From the NCBI GenBank assembly GCA_022496185.1, contig WTXG01000154.1, forward strand, positions 1-64,000: a DNA stretch of 64,000 nucleotides, given 5' to 3'. Source of the stretch: Multifurca ochricompacta. Lineage: Eukaryota; Basidiomycota; Agaricomycetes; Russulales; Russulaceae. Position 1 is the first letter of the stretch. Each line of letters starts with the position of its first letter. Shown piece after piece: positions 1 through 10,812 of the stretch. The translations under genes and the position numbers were made by a program. The notes beneath the pieces are model-generated. The model was not told where the DNA came from, made no database searches, and saw nothing but the letters and a program-made list of their open reading frames with translations.

Positions 1-182
1 TAATAATATCTGTGCAGGTATTCCATGAGTACCCGCCTGGGTACCCGGGGTGCCAAAATCAATACCCGGATCCGCATGAGTATGTTCCCATGGATCACCT
101 GGATCCACGAGTATCAATACCTGCAAGTTTTCCCACGGCTCTACTCAAAAAACTTGTGAGTTACCCGGACTTGTGCTATGCC
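1..182. other. TACCCG-rich non-coding sequence at left edge
   Basis: This stretch carries scattered TACCCG/GGTACCCG and CATGAGTA-like motifs and no convincing reading frame. The composition resembles the subterminal arrays of the hAT elements further right (41.4 kb, 42.7 kb, 47.35 kb, 61.7 kb), but no TAGTG-type terminus or 8-bp duplication is visible. It abuts a gypsy ORF3 fragment abruptly, so the junction near 183 is probably a truncation point. It could be the edge of another hAT copy; I cannot prove that. Confidence 0.3.
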
Positions 183-1216
183 CTAAACACAGCAAGGAGC
201 CGCACCCAAATGACCTGCTAGGTATGGAATTGGATGATGAGGTGCCAGAGTTCCCATTCTTCGCCAACAACCCCAACTCCTCGACCTACTTCCCCCTCAA
301 GATCACCATGGCTGACGGGACTGTTGCCATCACCAAATATATATTCTACACCAATGGAGGAATGGATGTAGCTGGATGTATGAAGAAAGATGGCCCTGTC
401 TATGGGGCCCCGGTCTACTTAGAAGAAAGGTATACAGGACGCCTTCATCACACGATGACTGATGAGCAGCTTGGACACCTGGCTGCTGAGGACTCTCGCG
501 CCTTTGCAATTGATGAGGTGCTGAATGATATGCGCCTTCCACATCTCAAAGCCAAGGTGATGAGACTGTGGAAGAACCTGACATTGCGCACGATGCTCAA
601 CAAACAATATAAGGAGCATGCAAAGATGATGGCAAGGCTGACTAACGGGATGTTCCAAGTTGAACAGGAGTTGGTGGAGATCAGAAAAAGGCTGGAGATA
701 GGAGATGCATACCAGACCATCACTGAATGGTACACCGACACATATGCACAACCCCTTCCCCCACGATCGTTGGGGGCTGCCCCAAGGCTGATACCAAACC
801 GGTTCAAAATGCCACGTATGCATAAGAACCCTCGTGGAGAGACATGTTGGTGATGCAACAGTAAGTACCACATTAGCTGGAACTGTCCCCTCAATCGCAA
901 GTGGTGCCGGCACTGTCACAGCAACCTCCACTGGAGCCGGTTTTGCATCTTCCGCTGTGTGGGAGTCGCCCCAACAATCGTCAATCCATCAGGGTGGTGT
1001 GGCAAGTGCCTCTGCCACAACTCTGGACACTGTGAGCTGGACTGTCCAATCCACAATCTGTGCCGTCTATGCAGCCAGTGTGGCCCATATGGGTTCCTCT
1101 GTACCCACCAATGTCTGCAGGACTCAGACAAGGAGAATTACACGTTGGATGATCGTAATGTAGCTGACAATTATCTGGACTTAGTGCAGGATGATGACAG
1201 TACAAGTCGTTTCTAG
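183..1216 (+). pseudogene. Gypsy F: truncated third ORF (zinc-knuckle protein)
   Basis: Degenerate copy of the accessory third ORF of this gypsy group, starting in mid-protein at the segment equivalent to THCEEPHPNDLL. An in-frame TGA follows the first knuckle cysteine pair region (the frame stops just after ETCW, near 851-853). The same frame then resumes with the conserved CCHC knuckles and the acidic tail ending DDDSTSRF at 1216. The intact homologue is at 21751-22995. The N-terminal third, pol and gag are missing, so this is a 5'-truncated element whose 3' LTR follows at 1248. Identity is seen by direct comparison with the four other copies in the window. Confidence 0.8.
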
Positions 1217-1247
1217 CTGGGTCTGCTAGAACCAGAAGAGGGGGTGA

Positions 1248-1840
1248 TGTTACAATCCCTGCTGAGCAACCCCATTTTATTCCACCTTCCCAACAGCGAC
1301 CCATCTCTACCACCCACTCTGCACTTTATGATCACGTCTCTGTCCTGGGACCCATCACGTGCCTTACTCCCATCCCCATGACTTGCTTTGGACTTATTGA
1401 CACACTGTATACCTATGTTTGATCCCTTATCTCTTATCTTGCTATCTCTTTATCTTTACATTCGGACACTTACTTAATACCCTATCAGAAGCCTGACTTT
1501 ACGCTGTCCACTTCCATATATTTGGGCCCACCTGACTCCAGTTCCTTATCTTATAGACACCCATTTGATTACGTATATAAGTCCGCTGTAGCTACATTGT
1601 AGACCTCAGACTCGACTTATTGAATACATCAGTGTTTGTCTTCTGGACTCTCCCTTGAAACCTTTGACTTGACCATCTCAGTGCTTTTGGCACTTTCCAC
1701 TCAACATTGTCACTAGAGTACAGCCTCTTTGACTTTGACTCATCCATTCGAATTCCAAGAGGTCCTATTGACCTCTTATCTGAACAAACGTACAAAGCTG
1801 TCACACAAGTTGTGCAGAATGTCTCACACCGGACGTAACA
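1248..1840 (+). repeat. Gypsy F 3' LTR
   Basis: 593-bp LTR with TGTTAC...GTAACA termini, preceded by the purine tract AGAAGAGGGGGTGA that serves as polypurine tract in the related elements. It contains the shared LTR core: TATATAAG, then AGACTCGACTTATTG about 34 bp downstream. The flank after it begins AGACT; the matching left duplication would lie beyond the truncated 5' end and is not visible. Confidence 0.85.
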
Positions 1841-1944
1841 AGACTGGATGTGTGCACAGGTCTGGTCATGTGTGGCATAAACTTCTGCCACAACCTCTGT
1901 TTCAAGGTTTTGGTGGTATTGGAGGCAGAGTTCCTCCATGAAGG
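1841..1944 (-). pseudogene. 3' fragment of the split unrecognised ORF (continues from 39175-40011)
   Basis: On the minus strand this segment reads MEELCLQYHQNLETEVV and onward to CAHIQ. It joins in frame to the end of the ORF at 39180-40011 once the copia element and one GAAGG duplication are removed. It is bounded on the other side by the 3' LTR of gypsy F, so the original 3' end of the gene is not seen. Function unknown. Confidence 0.6.
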
Positions 1945-2447
1945 TGTTGACACGGGACGTGTCTGGAGATGCTTCAGGCATCTGAGGATCACTTTAGCTG
2001 TAGATAAGATTAGATTAGGTTCCGGAGTTTCGGACTTTTTACAATATCTTTATTACATTTCTTTCTCACCTTACTCAGCTGATTAGTGATGTCCTTAGTA
2101 ATGTGCAGTAAGCACGTGATATCTCTTTGGCCAATGGCCTTTATCCCTCTCTGTTTATTGCCCGCACTTGTGGACTTATTCCCAGTGTGCACAGACCATT
2201 TCCCCTGGCCCCATGGGTATATAAGGGTGTCTATTTCATCTCTTCCACTTCAGACTTTCTTCAACCTCTGAAGTGTAAGTTCTACTATATCTTCTACTTT
2301 ACCTTCAACTAACATCTCCTGTAGATACTTGTCTTTTAGGTCAGTAGTATAGTATTATAGAGTTCTTCAACCTCTGAAGTATACTTGTCTTTTAGCCTCA
2401 CCGCTACTAACCACAGTCAGTATAACCAGCAGCATGATTGTTTGACA
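1945..2447 (+). repeat. Copia 5' LTR
   Basis: 503-bp LTR with TGTTGACA...TGTTTGACA ends. A TATATAAG box near 2219 marks the likely promoter. The motif CTTCAACCTCTGAAGT occurs twice (about 2262 and 2365). The 3' partner is 38669-39174, and a third copy is the solo LTR at 35661-36173. Confidence 0.95.
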
Positions 2448-2463
2448 GGTTATGGGCCCTGCC
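2448..2463 (+). promoter_or_regulatory. Copia primer-binding site, half-tRNA(iMet) type
   Basis: Directly after the LTR lies GGTTATGGGCCCTGC. This is complementary to the anticodon arm of eukaryotic initiator tRNA-Met (reverse complement contains GGGCCCATAACC). Drosophila copia uses the same internal half-tRNA priming site. Identification rests on recognising the motif; no tRNA alignment was run. Confidence 0.75.
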
Positions 2464-3380
2464 TCATACTGACTGTTAATTCCCTTTGTTCATAAACAGC
2501 CCAACTCGCTTTTTGCACACAAGCTCACAAAAGCTTCAAAGTCTTTCCCACCAGCTTCTTCCTGTGAGCTTTCTATTTACTGTCTGTGCACCTTAACACC
2601 CCACAGGATGACGCAGTTTACTGCTCATCCTGAACTGTTTGGCTAGCCCTTCAGGGTTCTTGCAAAAGGTGATGAGGGACCCTAAGTGGGTGAAACACCT
2701 TGAGCTCCTTGAGTGCACACTAGGTATTAGTAATTTCATAGTTGTAGCTGGGTTTTCATCCCATAGATAGTCTTAGTAGGCCTATAGCCAGAAGCTTGTG
2801 GCTTTAAGTCCAGTCAATGCTTGGCTCTATCTGTAAGCCAGGTTTAGTGACCCACATGTGGAGTTTAGGGTCTAGAACAAGGCATGGGTAGTCACTCCCA
2901 TGACGCTTGGGCTCGATACAAGTAGGCTGCACTACTATAGTCTATACATAGTAGATATAGTCTTCATCTCTGGGCATAAGTATCCGTTGCCTTTGTAGGG
3001 TAACCACGCCCTACTAGAGACAGACTAAACATCTACTCAGTCATGGCCCCAATCATCTAGGGCTTAATCATGGACTCCACCACCAGCATTAGAGGAAGGG
3101 CTATACACCCTTTGTCTCTAATGGAACTTGCAGTTGGCTCCTCCATGACATGACTCCCAGTCCTGATTACCCTAGACACACTGGCTAGTCTACCAGTGCT
3201 TATGTCTAGTTGCAGGATTGCACTAGACAGCTTTACTATACCTAGAAAGTTGCACAACAGAGGCAGGACCTTCTTAGGTTCTGAAGCATAGCGCCACAGT
3301 GTGGGGTGGCACTCTTAAGTGAGACCTGGGCACTGGTTCTAATTGCTCCTTGGAACCAGGAACTTTTATAACATCTCAAA
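2464..3380 (+). other. Copia untranslated leader
   Basis: About 920 bp between the primer-binding site and the gag-pol ATG. No reading frame in it looks coding. It would contain the packaging signal of the element. Confidence 0.6.
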
Positions 3381-6300
3381 ATGCCATCCTCCATTGTCTT
3401 CCCTCCCTCGACCAAGATGGAGCGCCTTGATGGCTCCAACTGGCAGGTTTGGTCTGCCAACTTCAATGCCCTTTTGAGGATGAATGGGCTCAGGAGGCAC
3501 ATTATTACCGCCTACCCTGACATGCCCCTCCTCCCAGAGGACAAAGAAGAGAAGGAAAAAATGCAGAAGGAGGTGATTGATCCCATCCTTAGGGAATGGA
3601 TGGGAGAGGAGGAAATGTTAATTGGGCTACTCTACCTTAATGTAACCCAGGAGGTTTACTCTCAAGTAACCTCTGATGCCGACTATCCTTCTCTCTCTGA
3701 GAAGTATAGTAAGTTGGAACGGCTTTATGGTGCTGTAGGGAGCATGGCCACATATAATTTGTGGCTAGCCCTGGTGTCCTTCCGATTGGATGAAGGACAG
3801 CCATTCAGGACCCAATTACAAAAGGTCCTGGATGCCAGGAGTACCCTTAGGGAGAACGGGATGGAGGTCAATGACCTCCAGATGAGCTTCATTTTGTTGA
3901 AGGCTCTCCCTGACTCCTACAGCACCATTGCCGGCTCCATACTGGCCTCTGGCAATCCAGAGCATCTTTCTCCTCAGGACCTTGTGCAGAGGTTCCTAAA
4001 TGAGGAAAGTTGCCTGGCTGGTCCATTGGGAAGTGGTAGTGCAGTCCTGTCTAAGGCTGCACCCATCAAATCAAACAACAAAAATAAAAATTTATCACCA
4101 CTTCCTGCTGCTGCCCCTGGTTCACAAGGGGTGGTCTGCTTCTATTGCCAAAAGCCTGGACACAAGTCCAATGCTTGTGCAAAGAAGAAGAAGGACCTGG
4201 AGAATGCCAAAAAGGGCAAGGCAGGGAACAAGAAGAGGGCTGAGGCCCAAAGTGTAAACACTATAGCCACCGTAGTTAATGGTAGTGGCAAAATAGAGGA
4301 GGTGCATGAAGCACCTCGCATTTGCCTTTATATTCACACCTATAATCTGGACATCAACTCAGATTATTGGATGCTTGATAGTGGAGCAACAGCTCATTTC
4401 AGTCCCAACCTTGAAGACTTTGATACATATAAAGTCAATCACACCCATGAAGTATCACTAGGTGACAACTCTATAGTCAAAACAAATGGAGTTGGCACTG
4501 TAATCATCAGGACTGATCAAGGTTTTGACTTGGAACTGAGCAATGTGCTCCACATGCCTGGAGGACATAAAATACTCTCCGCCAGTGCCCTTATAGAAAA
4601 AGGGGCAACTGTGTTCTTCGATAATAAGAAGGCAACAATTAAATATGGTGACAATATCATAGCGGAAGCATGGAAGTTTGGCAAATTGTATTGGGTACTA
4701 GGAAAACACGTCCTAAGCAGTATCCATACATCTGCATCTGCCTCACTTGAAATCTGGCATCAAAGAATGGGCCATATGTCTAAAGAAGCCCTGAAAAGAT
4801 ATGCTCCTGAGGCAGTCAAAGGCCTCAGAATTAATAATAGCCAGGTGGAAGACAAGCCATGTTATGGCTGTGAAATGGGCAAGTCCCATCATCTTCCATT
4901 TCCCCCATCTTCAAAGTGCGCATCGGCCCCCCTTGAGATCCTTCATAGTGATCTCGTAGGTCCCTTGCAGTGCAGTTCAATACAAGGGAATCTATACTTT
5001 GCCACCTTCTTGGATGACTTTAGCAGATACACTTTAATTGTTCCAATGAAGTCTAAAGATCTGTTCACACCAGTTTTTAATAAACTGAAGACACTACTTG
5101 AAAATAAATTCAATCATAAAATTAAGTGTCTTCATACAGATCGTGGTGGCAAGTATGTGAACAAGGCACTGAAAGCAATGCTTGAAGATTTTGGCATAGA
5201 GCATAAACTTACGATGCCATATAGTCCACAACAGAATGGAAGGGCCGAGAGATTTAATAGAACCATTATGGAAAAAGGCACTAGCATGCTGCATGATGCT
5301 GGCCTGTCTCTTGGTTTCTGGGAGTGTGCTGTTGAAACAGCATGTCATATATATAACAGAACTCCCATCTGTTCTAATAAGTGGAAAACTCCACTTGAGC
5401 TTCTGGTTGGGAACAAACCAGATGTCTCATATTTTAAGGTCTTTGGTTGCAAAGCCTATTATCATGTTCCAGAGGGCAAGCAGTGTAAATTAGATCCCAA
5501 AGCTAGGGAAGCCGTCTTTGTCAGGTATGAGCCCACTTCTAAGGGCTATACACTTTGGGATAGTCATACCCAGTCTCTCATCTCTTCATGAGATGTTACA
5601 TTTGATGAGAGATCCTTCCCATCCTGCTCTGATAAGGACAACAGAGCAGAGAAATCCATAGAGCAACCTAGTCAAGGCGGCTCATTTACTTTACCTGGTG
5701 GCAATGTCCAGCCACCACCAGCAACAGCTACACATGTTCCTGAGGCTCCTCAAGATGAGGAAGACCTAGAAGAGGAACAGGAGGACATAGTACCTCCTCA
5801 ATTACCACCACAGCCTACCACACCCACACATAATGTAGACACCACACAACCTCAGACTATATATCAGACCCCTCCATCACAAATCATGGAACCATCCTCC
5901 CCTCCCAAAAGAACCAAAGCAATCAGAAAATCACAAAGGATTGCAGACAGAATCCCTCAACCAAATTTTCAGAGGACAAGTCCACACTCTGAACGATGAG
6001 ATAGGGCAATCCAAGAAGATTTAGACTTGGATACTGCACGTCCCAATTGGAATCGTCATCTGAATCCTCGCTTCTACAACGAGGATAATGCAGAGTTCGT
6101 GCAAGGTTCTTCCAGACTTGGTCAGATGGATCTACTCAATGCTGCAGGATCGCCTTATAGGGATCCTCTTACATTTAAAGAAGCAATGGAGTCTGATAAT
6201 GCCAGTGATTGGCTTGAGGCATGTCAATATGAAATTGATGCCTTAGAAAAACTTAAAGTGTGGTGCCTTGAAGACCTTCCTGAAGGTAGAAAGGCTGTAA

Positions 6301-6978
6301 AGTCCAAATGGGTCTTTAAATTGAAAGCAGATGGATGCTTTTGTGCTAGGCTTGTAGCAAAAGGGTTCACCCAAATAGAGGGGGTGGACTTTGATGAAAC
6401 CTTCTCCCCAGTCACCAGATTTGAGTCTCTTAGACTATTGTTAGCATTGGCCATGCTTGAGGATTGGGAAATCCACCAAATGGATGTCAAATTGGCATTC
6501 CTACATGGCGATCTGGATGAGGAGATTTATATGGAGCAACCTGTTGGTTTCATCGTTGCTGGACAAGAGTCCAAAGTTTGTAGGCTACAGAAGGCTCTGT
6601 ATGGCCTCAAACAAGCTTCCCGAGCATGGAACTTGCAATTCCATGCAGTTCTCAATGAACTGAGCTTTACTCGGACGTACTCTGATGCAGGAGTATATGT
6701 GTATCATCACCAAGAGGGGGATGGTTCACTTTTCGTCATTTTATATGTTGATGACATCACTATACTTGGGTCCTCCACTAAGAAGATTCAATGGCTGAAG
6801 GACTCTCTATCTAGCCAATATGAGATGACTGATCTTGGTGAAATCCAGTCCTACCTTGGAGTTAACATCACCAGGGACCATCCTAACAAGACACTGGATA
6901 TCGACCAGACAGCCTATGTATCCTCTATAGTTGAGAAGTTTGGAATGGGGGATTCCAACCCAGTATATACTCCTCTAC
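3381..6978 (+). pseudogene. Copia gag-pol polyprotein, first part (gag, protease, integrase, most of RT)
   Basis: Starts at a true ATG. Visible landmarks: CCHC knuckle CFYCQKPGHKSNAC at about residues 253-266; protease WMLDSGATAHF at about 331-341; integrase HHCC region (WHQRMGH ... CYGCEMGK) followed by the catalytic core with DDFSRYT and PYSPQQNGRAERFNR; RT with LYGLKQASRAWN and the active-site YVDD at about 1122-1125. Two TGA codons interrupt the frame, at 5589 (SS*DVTFDE, where copia proteins usually have Arg) and 5997 (SER*DR). Both look like CGA to TGA changes. The frame then runs into gypsy A at 6979 and resumes in phase at 37690; the whole is 1441 codons, normal for copia. Confidence 0.93.
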
Positions 6979-7574
6979 TGTAACGCCTGGTGTGGGCATT
7001 TGTCACGATGTGTGATGGGTCGCGTAGCAAAACTATGAAGTCAAGTGTATACTGTCTTCCAAGTATACAGAGGTCAGGTGAGAAGTCAGCACCAAGGAGC
7101 TAATCCCTTAGTACTGGTGAGCAGAAAAGTGCCAGAAGCACTGAGACAATTCAAGGGTCGGGTCTTAGGTATCACCCAGAAGGTAATGCACCAAGTTGAT
7201 TAAGAAGTCGAGTCTAAGGTATACAGGCTATCTAGGCAGGCCTTATATATGTAATAGAGGTCAGAGTCTGAATCGGAGTAACATACTCGATGTATCAACA
7301 AAGTCGTAATCTATCCTAGAAGAGAACAGAGTCGAGTGGGCCAGATGAGAATATACATAGATGGATCTGGTATAATCGCGATTCTGGTGGGAAAATATGT
7401 AAGAGTCCTGAGGTAAGGTATGAGTCATAGATAAGCAAGAAGTCGAGTCAGAGATAAGGAACAAATAGGCACAAAGGAAGTCATAACATGGTCAACAAGG
7501 GGCAAATAGGGCCAAACGAAGTATCACGTGATGGAGGAAAAAGAAAGCAAGATGATGCCATGGGGTTCATAACA
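6979..7574 (-). repeat. Gypsy A 3' LTR
   Basis: 596 bp. On the minus strand it is preceded by the purine tract AGAGAGGGGGTAA, the likely polypurine tract. The transcript-start motif is seen as AAGTCGAGTCT on the plus strand at 7205-7215. It differs from the partner at 37089-37684 at a dozen or so positions, mostly transitions. Confidence 0.93.
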
Positions 7575-7605
7575 TTACCCCCTCTCTAAGTCCTAGCAGA
7601 GCCAG

Positions 7606-8697
7606 CTAGATTGGCGCACTGTCATCATCTTGGACTAGGGAAAGGTAGTCATTGGCTACGGTGTAGTGATCAGCATCGTAGTTCTCCTTTTCTTCGCCTG
7701 CGGGGCAAATGTGTGTTCGTAGAAAACTGTAGGGCCCCCGTCTCCCACAGCGAAAGCAGCTGTCGTAAACATGACAGTCAATTTCTTGATGTCTGGCGTT
7801 GTGAGAGAGACACTTGCCACACCACCCCGAGGGGTTCTGGACAGTGGGGGCCTGCGTAAGTCGTCGAAACAGGCATTGGCGACTCCAGTGGGAGGTACTT
7901 TGACAGTGCCAGCATCGTTTCATGGCCTTGGGGCAGCACCAGCTAAGGTGGTACTTGCTACTGCAGCACCAGCAAAGCTTCCTGTCAGGGTTTTCATGGA
8001 GGCATGGCATTTCGAAGCAGTGTGGGTTAAGCCGAGGTGCGAGGTTGAGGTGGTGGCGGGGAAGTGGTTGCACAAAAATGTCGGCGTACCGTTCGGAAAT
8101 AGTCTGATATGCCTCCCCTTTCTCTAGCCTTGTCCTGATGCTTGCCAGGTGATGTTCTATGTCGAAAACCCCCCAATTAATTTTTACCATTTGCCGTTCG
8201 TAGTCGCGGCGCTGCATCTCTAGGTTGTCCTGAAGTGCCTGGAACTTGCGGAGTCGTGCAATTTCAGTGGTCAGTTGTGGCATTTGTAAGTCCCGAAGTA
8301 CTTCGTTAATGGCAAAAGCACGTGGGTCATGGGCTGAGAGGTGTTGCAAGTGTTCAGGCCCTAGGACGTAGTGTAGTCGTCCGACGTCCTTTTCTTCGAG
8401 GTAGACTGGGGCCCCATAGACAGGCCCTCCCTTTTCCAGGCACCCAGCCATGTCCATACCCTCGTTGGTGTAATAGATGTACTTAGCCACCTCTGTGGTG
8501 CCATCGTTCTTGGACAAGGGGATCATGAGCAGGAAGTAAAACTGGGAGTTGGGGTCATTTGGGAAGAAGGGGAACTCGGGGGACTTGTCGCCAAAGTCAA
8601 CATCGATCAGGTTGTTGGGATGGGGGTGTTCGGGCAGATTAAAATCTTCGTCAATGTTGATGATTCAGTCCCCTTGGGCCACTTGGGCGGTTGCATC
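7606..8697 (-). pseudogene. Gypsy A third ORF (four-knuckle protein), in frame with pol
   Basis: Open from about 8664 to the stop at 7606 with a single TGA upstream (8665-8667). It aligns along its length with the third ORFs of B, C and D but is clearly divergent: GGPVYGAPVYLEEKD, AFAINEVLRDLQMPQL, then knuckles CWCCSSKYHLSWCC, CWHCQSTSHWSRQC, the CGKC...H..C unit and CFRCGRRGPYSFLRTHIC, and an acidic tail. Once gypsy B is removed, PIDY (from 23611) joins DATAQ here without a frame change. In this element the protein is therefore a C-terminal extension of pol, not a separate overlapping ORF. Confidence 0.8.
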
Positions 8698-8702
8698 GTA
8701 GT

Positions 8703-9281
8703 TGTTACGCACCCCGTCCCTTCCAGTTTTCTTCTTCTTGCCTGGTGACGAACCCTCCCAGCCACCTACTCTTCACTACATGATCACGTCTCCATCGTGG
8801 GACCCGTCACATGCCCTCCGTCCATCCCCGTGATCCACTTGTTTGCTTATGTTTACGGACTCTTATCGCTGCTTATCGCTTATCACCCTATCGTACGACC
8901 AGACACTTACTTAGTTCCCTATCAGTGGAAGCCAGGCTTTACGCCCTCCGCTTTCATATATTTGGGCCCACCTGACCCCGTTATCCTTATCTCATTGGCG
9001 CCCGTTTACTTACGTATATAAGTCCACTGTAGCTACCTTGTAGACCTCAGACTCGACTTATTGAATACATCGGTGCTAGTCTTCTGGACTCTCCCTTGAT
9101 TCTTGAACGTCTTCTTGTCTCGGTGCTTTTGGCACCTTCCGCTCACCATCATCTCAGAGTACAGCCTCTTTGACGTTGACTCATCACCTTTCACTCCAAG
9201 GGATCTTATTGGTCTCTTACCTGAACCTCTGTATCACGCTGTCACACAAGTCGTGTGGAACGTCCTGCACCGGACATAACA
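8703..9281 (+). repeat. Gypsy B 5' LTR with promoter and predicted RNA start
   Basis: 579 bp, TGTTACGC...ATAACA. TATATAAG lies at about 9015-9022, and 34 bp downstream is AGACTCGACTT (9049-9059), which is exactly complementary to the primer-binding site at 9284-9294. RNA start at 9049 is inferred from that pairing and the TATA spacing. Confidence 0.93.
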
Positions 9282-9283
9282 TC

Positions 9284-9294
9284 AAGTCGAGTCT
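9284..9294 (+). promoter_or_regulatory. Self-complementary primer-binding site of gypsy B
   Basis: AAGTCGAGTCT, 2 nt after the LTR, is the exact reverse complement of AGACTCGACTT in the same LTR. Matching a PBS to the element's own RNA 5' end is the hallmark of self-priming known from Tf1/sushi-type fungal elements. The same geometry occurs in A (37076-37086, one G-U pair), C (17945-17955), D (34244-34254) and, with a different sequence, G (54196-54206). Confidence 0.8.
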
Positions 9295-9300
9295 CTCATC

Positions 9301-10812
9301 GTGGCTTCCAGCCGCAGTCAGACCCTGTTTAAAGAAGAACCCATCGAACGAAGGGACAAGCCTGACCTTTCACAACAAGTACTTGGCTCTGCCACCTGGA
9401 AAGATTTTGAGTCCGAGTTTGGATACTACGTCTATCACGACGGAAGATACCAACCGGTAGAATACGACGACGAGAAACGAGTTTGGTACCGTATCCGATA
9501 CTCGGACAGCCGACACTCGTGGGTTACTACAGGACCCGCTCCTCCTGAATTTGGATTAGGACCGTGGAGGGAAAACCCCCTGGCCATTGTTACGGACTCT
9601 GAGCCAGAAGAGTATGTGGAAGAACACAGTGAAGAAGCACTGGTATTAGCGTCGACTACAACCCCAGTTGCACCAGCAGTTGTCACGTCCAGAGCCCCTG
9701 CTTTGACAACTCCCCAGATTTCAATACAGTCCACCGACACCGTCACCCCATTTTACCAAAATATGTCTACTATCGCCGCCCAGCTCCCAGACCCAGCACC
9801 TCCTCCCCCTCCACCCCTGCCAGCCATGTTACCACCTAACATTCCCCCACCCTCGGGGCGACTGTCAGGAGTATTACCTCAGACGTTCACTGGGGATCGG
9901 TCGCAAAGCAAGAAATTCATGCTGGAGTTCACGACCTTCAAGAACTTCAACCATGATGTTCCCCAGATCATCAATCCTTTCCAACGCGCAAACCTCTTCC
10001 TCTCTCTGATCCGAGGGGAGGCTGTGGACGACTGGACCATGGAGCAGCTGGAGTGGCTGAACGAACAGGTTGAGAGTGGTCATCGTACCACTAGCGAGGG
10101 CCTATGGGAAACCATCGCCCAGAGATTCAAGGATGCATTCACGGATGGGCAGGCCAAGCAGAAGGCTGCTCGAGAGCTCAAGTCCCTTAGAATGGAGAAG
10201 GGAGAACTCGATGCTTATGTAGCAAAGTTCAGAAGTCTGGCCAACAGGGCCGGCTATGATACCGATGAAGAGGCCACATTGGACCTCTTCTCCCAGGGGT
10301 TGCCCAACCCATTGGTGAAGAACATCATCCAATTTCACCATCCCAACGACTGGGATTCATGGGTCGATGCTGCCCGCCGACAGCAACAAGATTATCTCGA
10401 TTTCCAAACGCGCTTTGGGGTCGACACGAAAAAGGGAAAGACCCGCGACCAGTGGAAGGCCGCCTTCGGGGTCAAACCCGCGCACACCAGTCAGAGGGAT
10501 CCAAATGCCATGGATACCTCTGCTGACAGAACCAGAGCCCGGGTTGCGCTCACAGAAGACGAAAGGCAGACATTGATGAAAGAAGGAAGGTGCTTTCGCT
10601 GCAAGGCGCAAGGGCACATGTCCAGAGAATGCCCAAAAAAAGGGGTGCGAGCGGCGGAAGCGGTGGTTAAACCAGTCCAAAACAATCCACCGACCGTCGA
10701 CAAAAGGACAAAAGAAGAAAAGGCGCAGGAAATATGGACAAATATGATGAAAGAGAGTGAGGAAGTGCGAGCCATCCTAGTGGAAAAGGCATTCGCGAAA
10801 AAGGATTTTTGA
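9301..10812 (+). CDS. gag: Gypsy B Gag (capsid/nucleocapsid)
   Basis: 503 codons to TGA at 10810. The frame opens after a TAA at 9277 and contains no ATG before the conserved N-terminal region. GTG at 9301 (ATCGTGG context) is the best start and is present in all four gag copies. Layout: conserved WKDFE.EFGYYVYHDGRYQPVEY at about 30-60, acidic SEPEEY, proline-rich linker around 160-185, retrotransposon gag domain about 200-345 (ANLFLSLIRGEAVDDW, AFTDGQAKQKAARELKSL), and one CCHC knuckle CFRCKAQGHMSREC at about 431-444. The pol frame begins in -1 at the end. Structural role in the virus-like particle follows from the family. Confidence 0.92.
   Translation: MASSRSQTLFKEEPIERRDKPDLSQQVLGSATWKDFESEFGYYVYHDGRYQPVEYDDEKRVWYRIRYSDSRHSWVTTGPAPPEFGLGPWRENPLAIVTDSEPEEYVEEHSEEALVLASTTTPVAPAVVTSRAPALTTPQISIQSTDTVTPFYQNMSTIAAQLPDPAPPPPPPLPAMLPPNIPPPSGRLSGVLPQTFTGDRSQSKKFMLEFTTFKNFNHDVPQIINPFQRANLFLSLIRGEAVDDWTMEQLEWLNEQVESGHRTTSEGLWETIAQRFKDAFTDGQAKQKAARELKSLRMEKGELDAYVAKFRSLANRAGYDTDEEATLDLFSQGLPNPLVKNIIQFHHPNDWDSWVDAARRQQQDYLDFQTRFGVDTKKGKTRDQWKAAFGVKPAHTSQRDPNAMDTSADRTRARVALTEDERQTLMKEGRCFRCKAQGHMSRECPKKGVRAAEAVVKPVQNNPPTVDKRTKEEKAQEIWTNMMKESEEVRAILVEKAFAKKDF

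Noticed and set aside
8797..9021. 74-codon ORF repeated identically at 23121-23345
   Set aside because: Both lie in the two LTRs of gypsy B, so identity reflects LTR duplication, not a conserved gene.
9301..9303. Methionine ATG start of gag at this site
   Set aside because: The codon is GTG in the sequence, and the equivalent codon is GTG in all four copies; an ordinary ATG start cannot be claimed.
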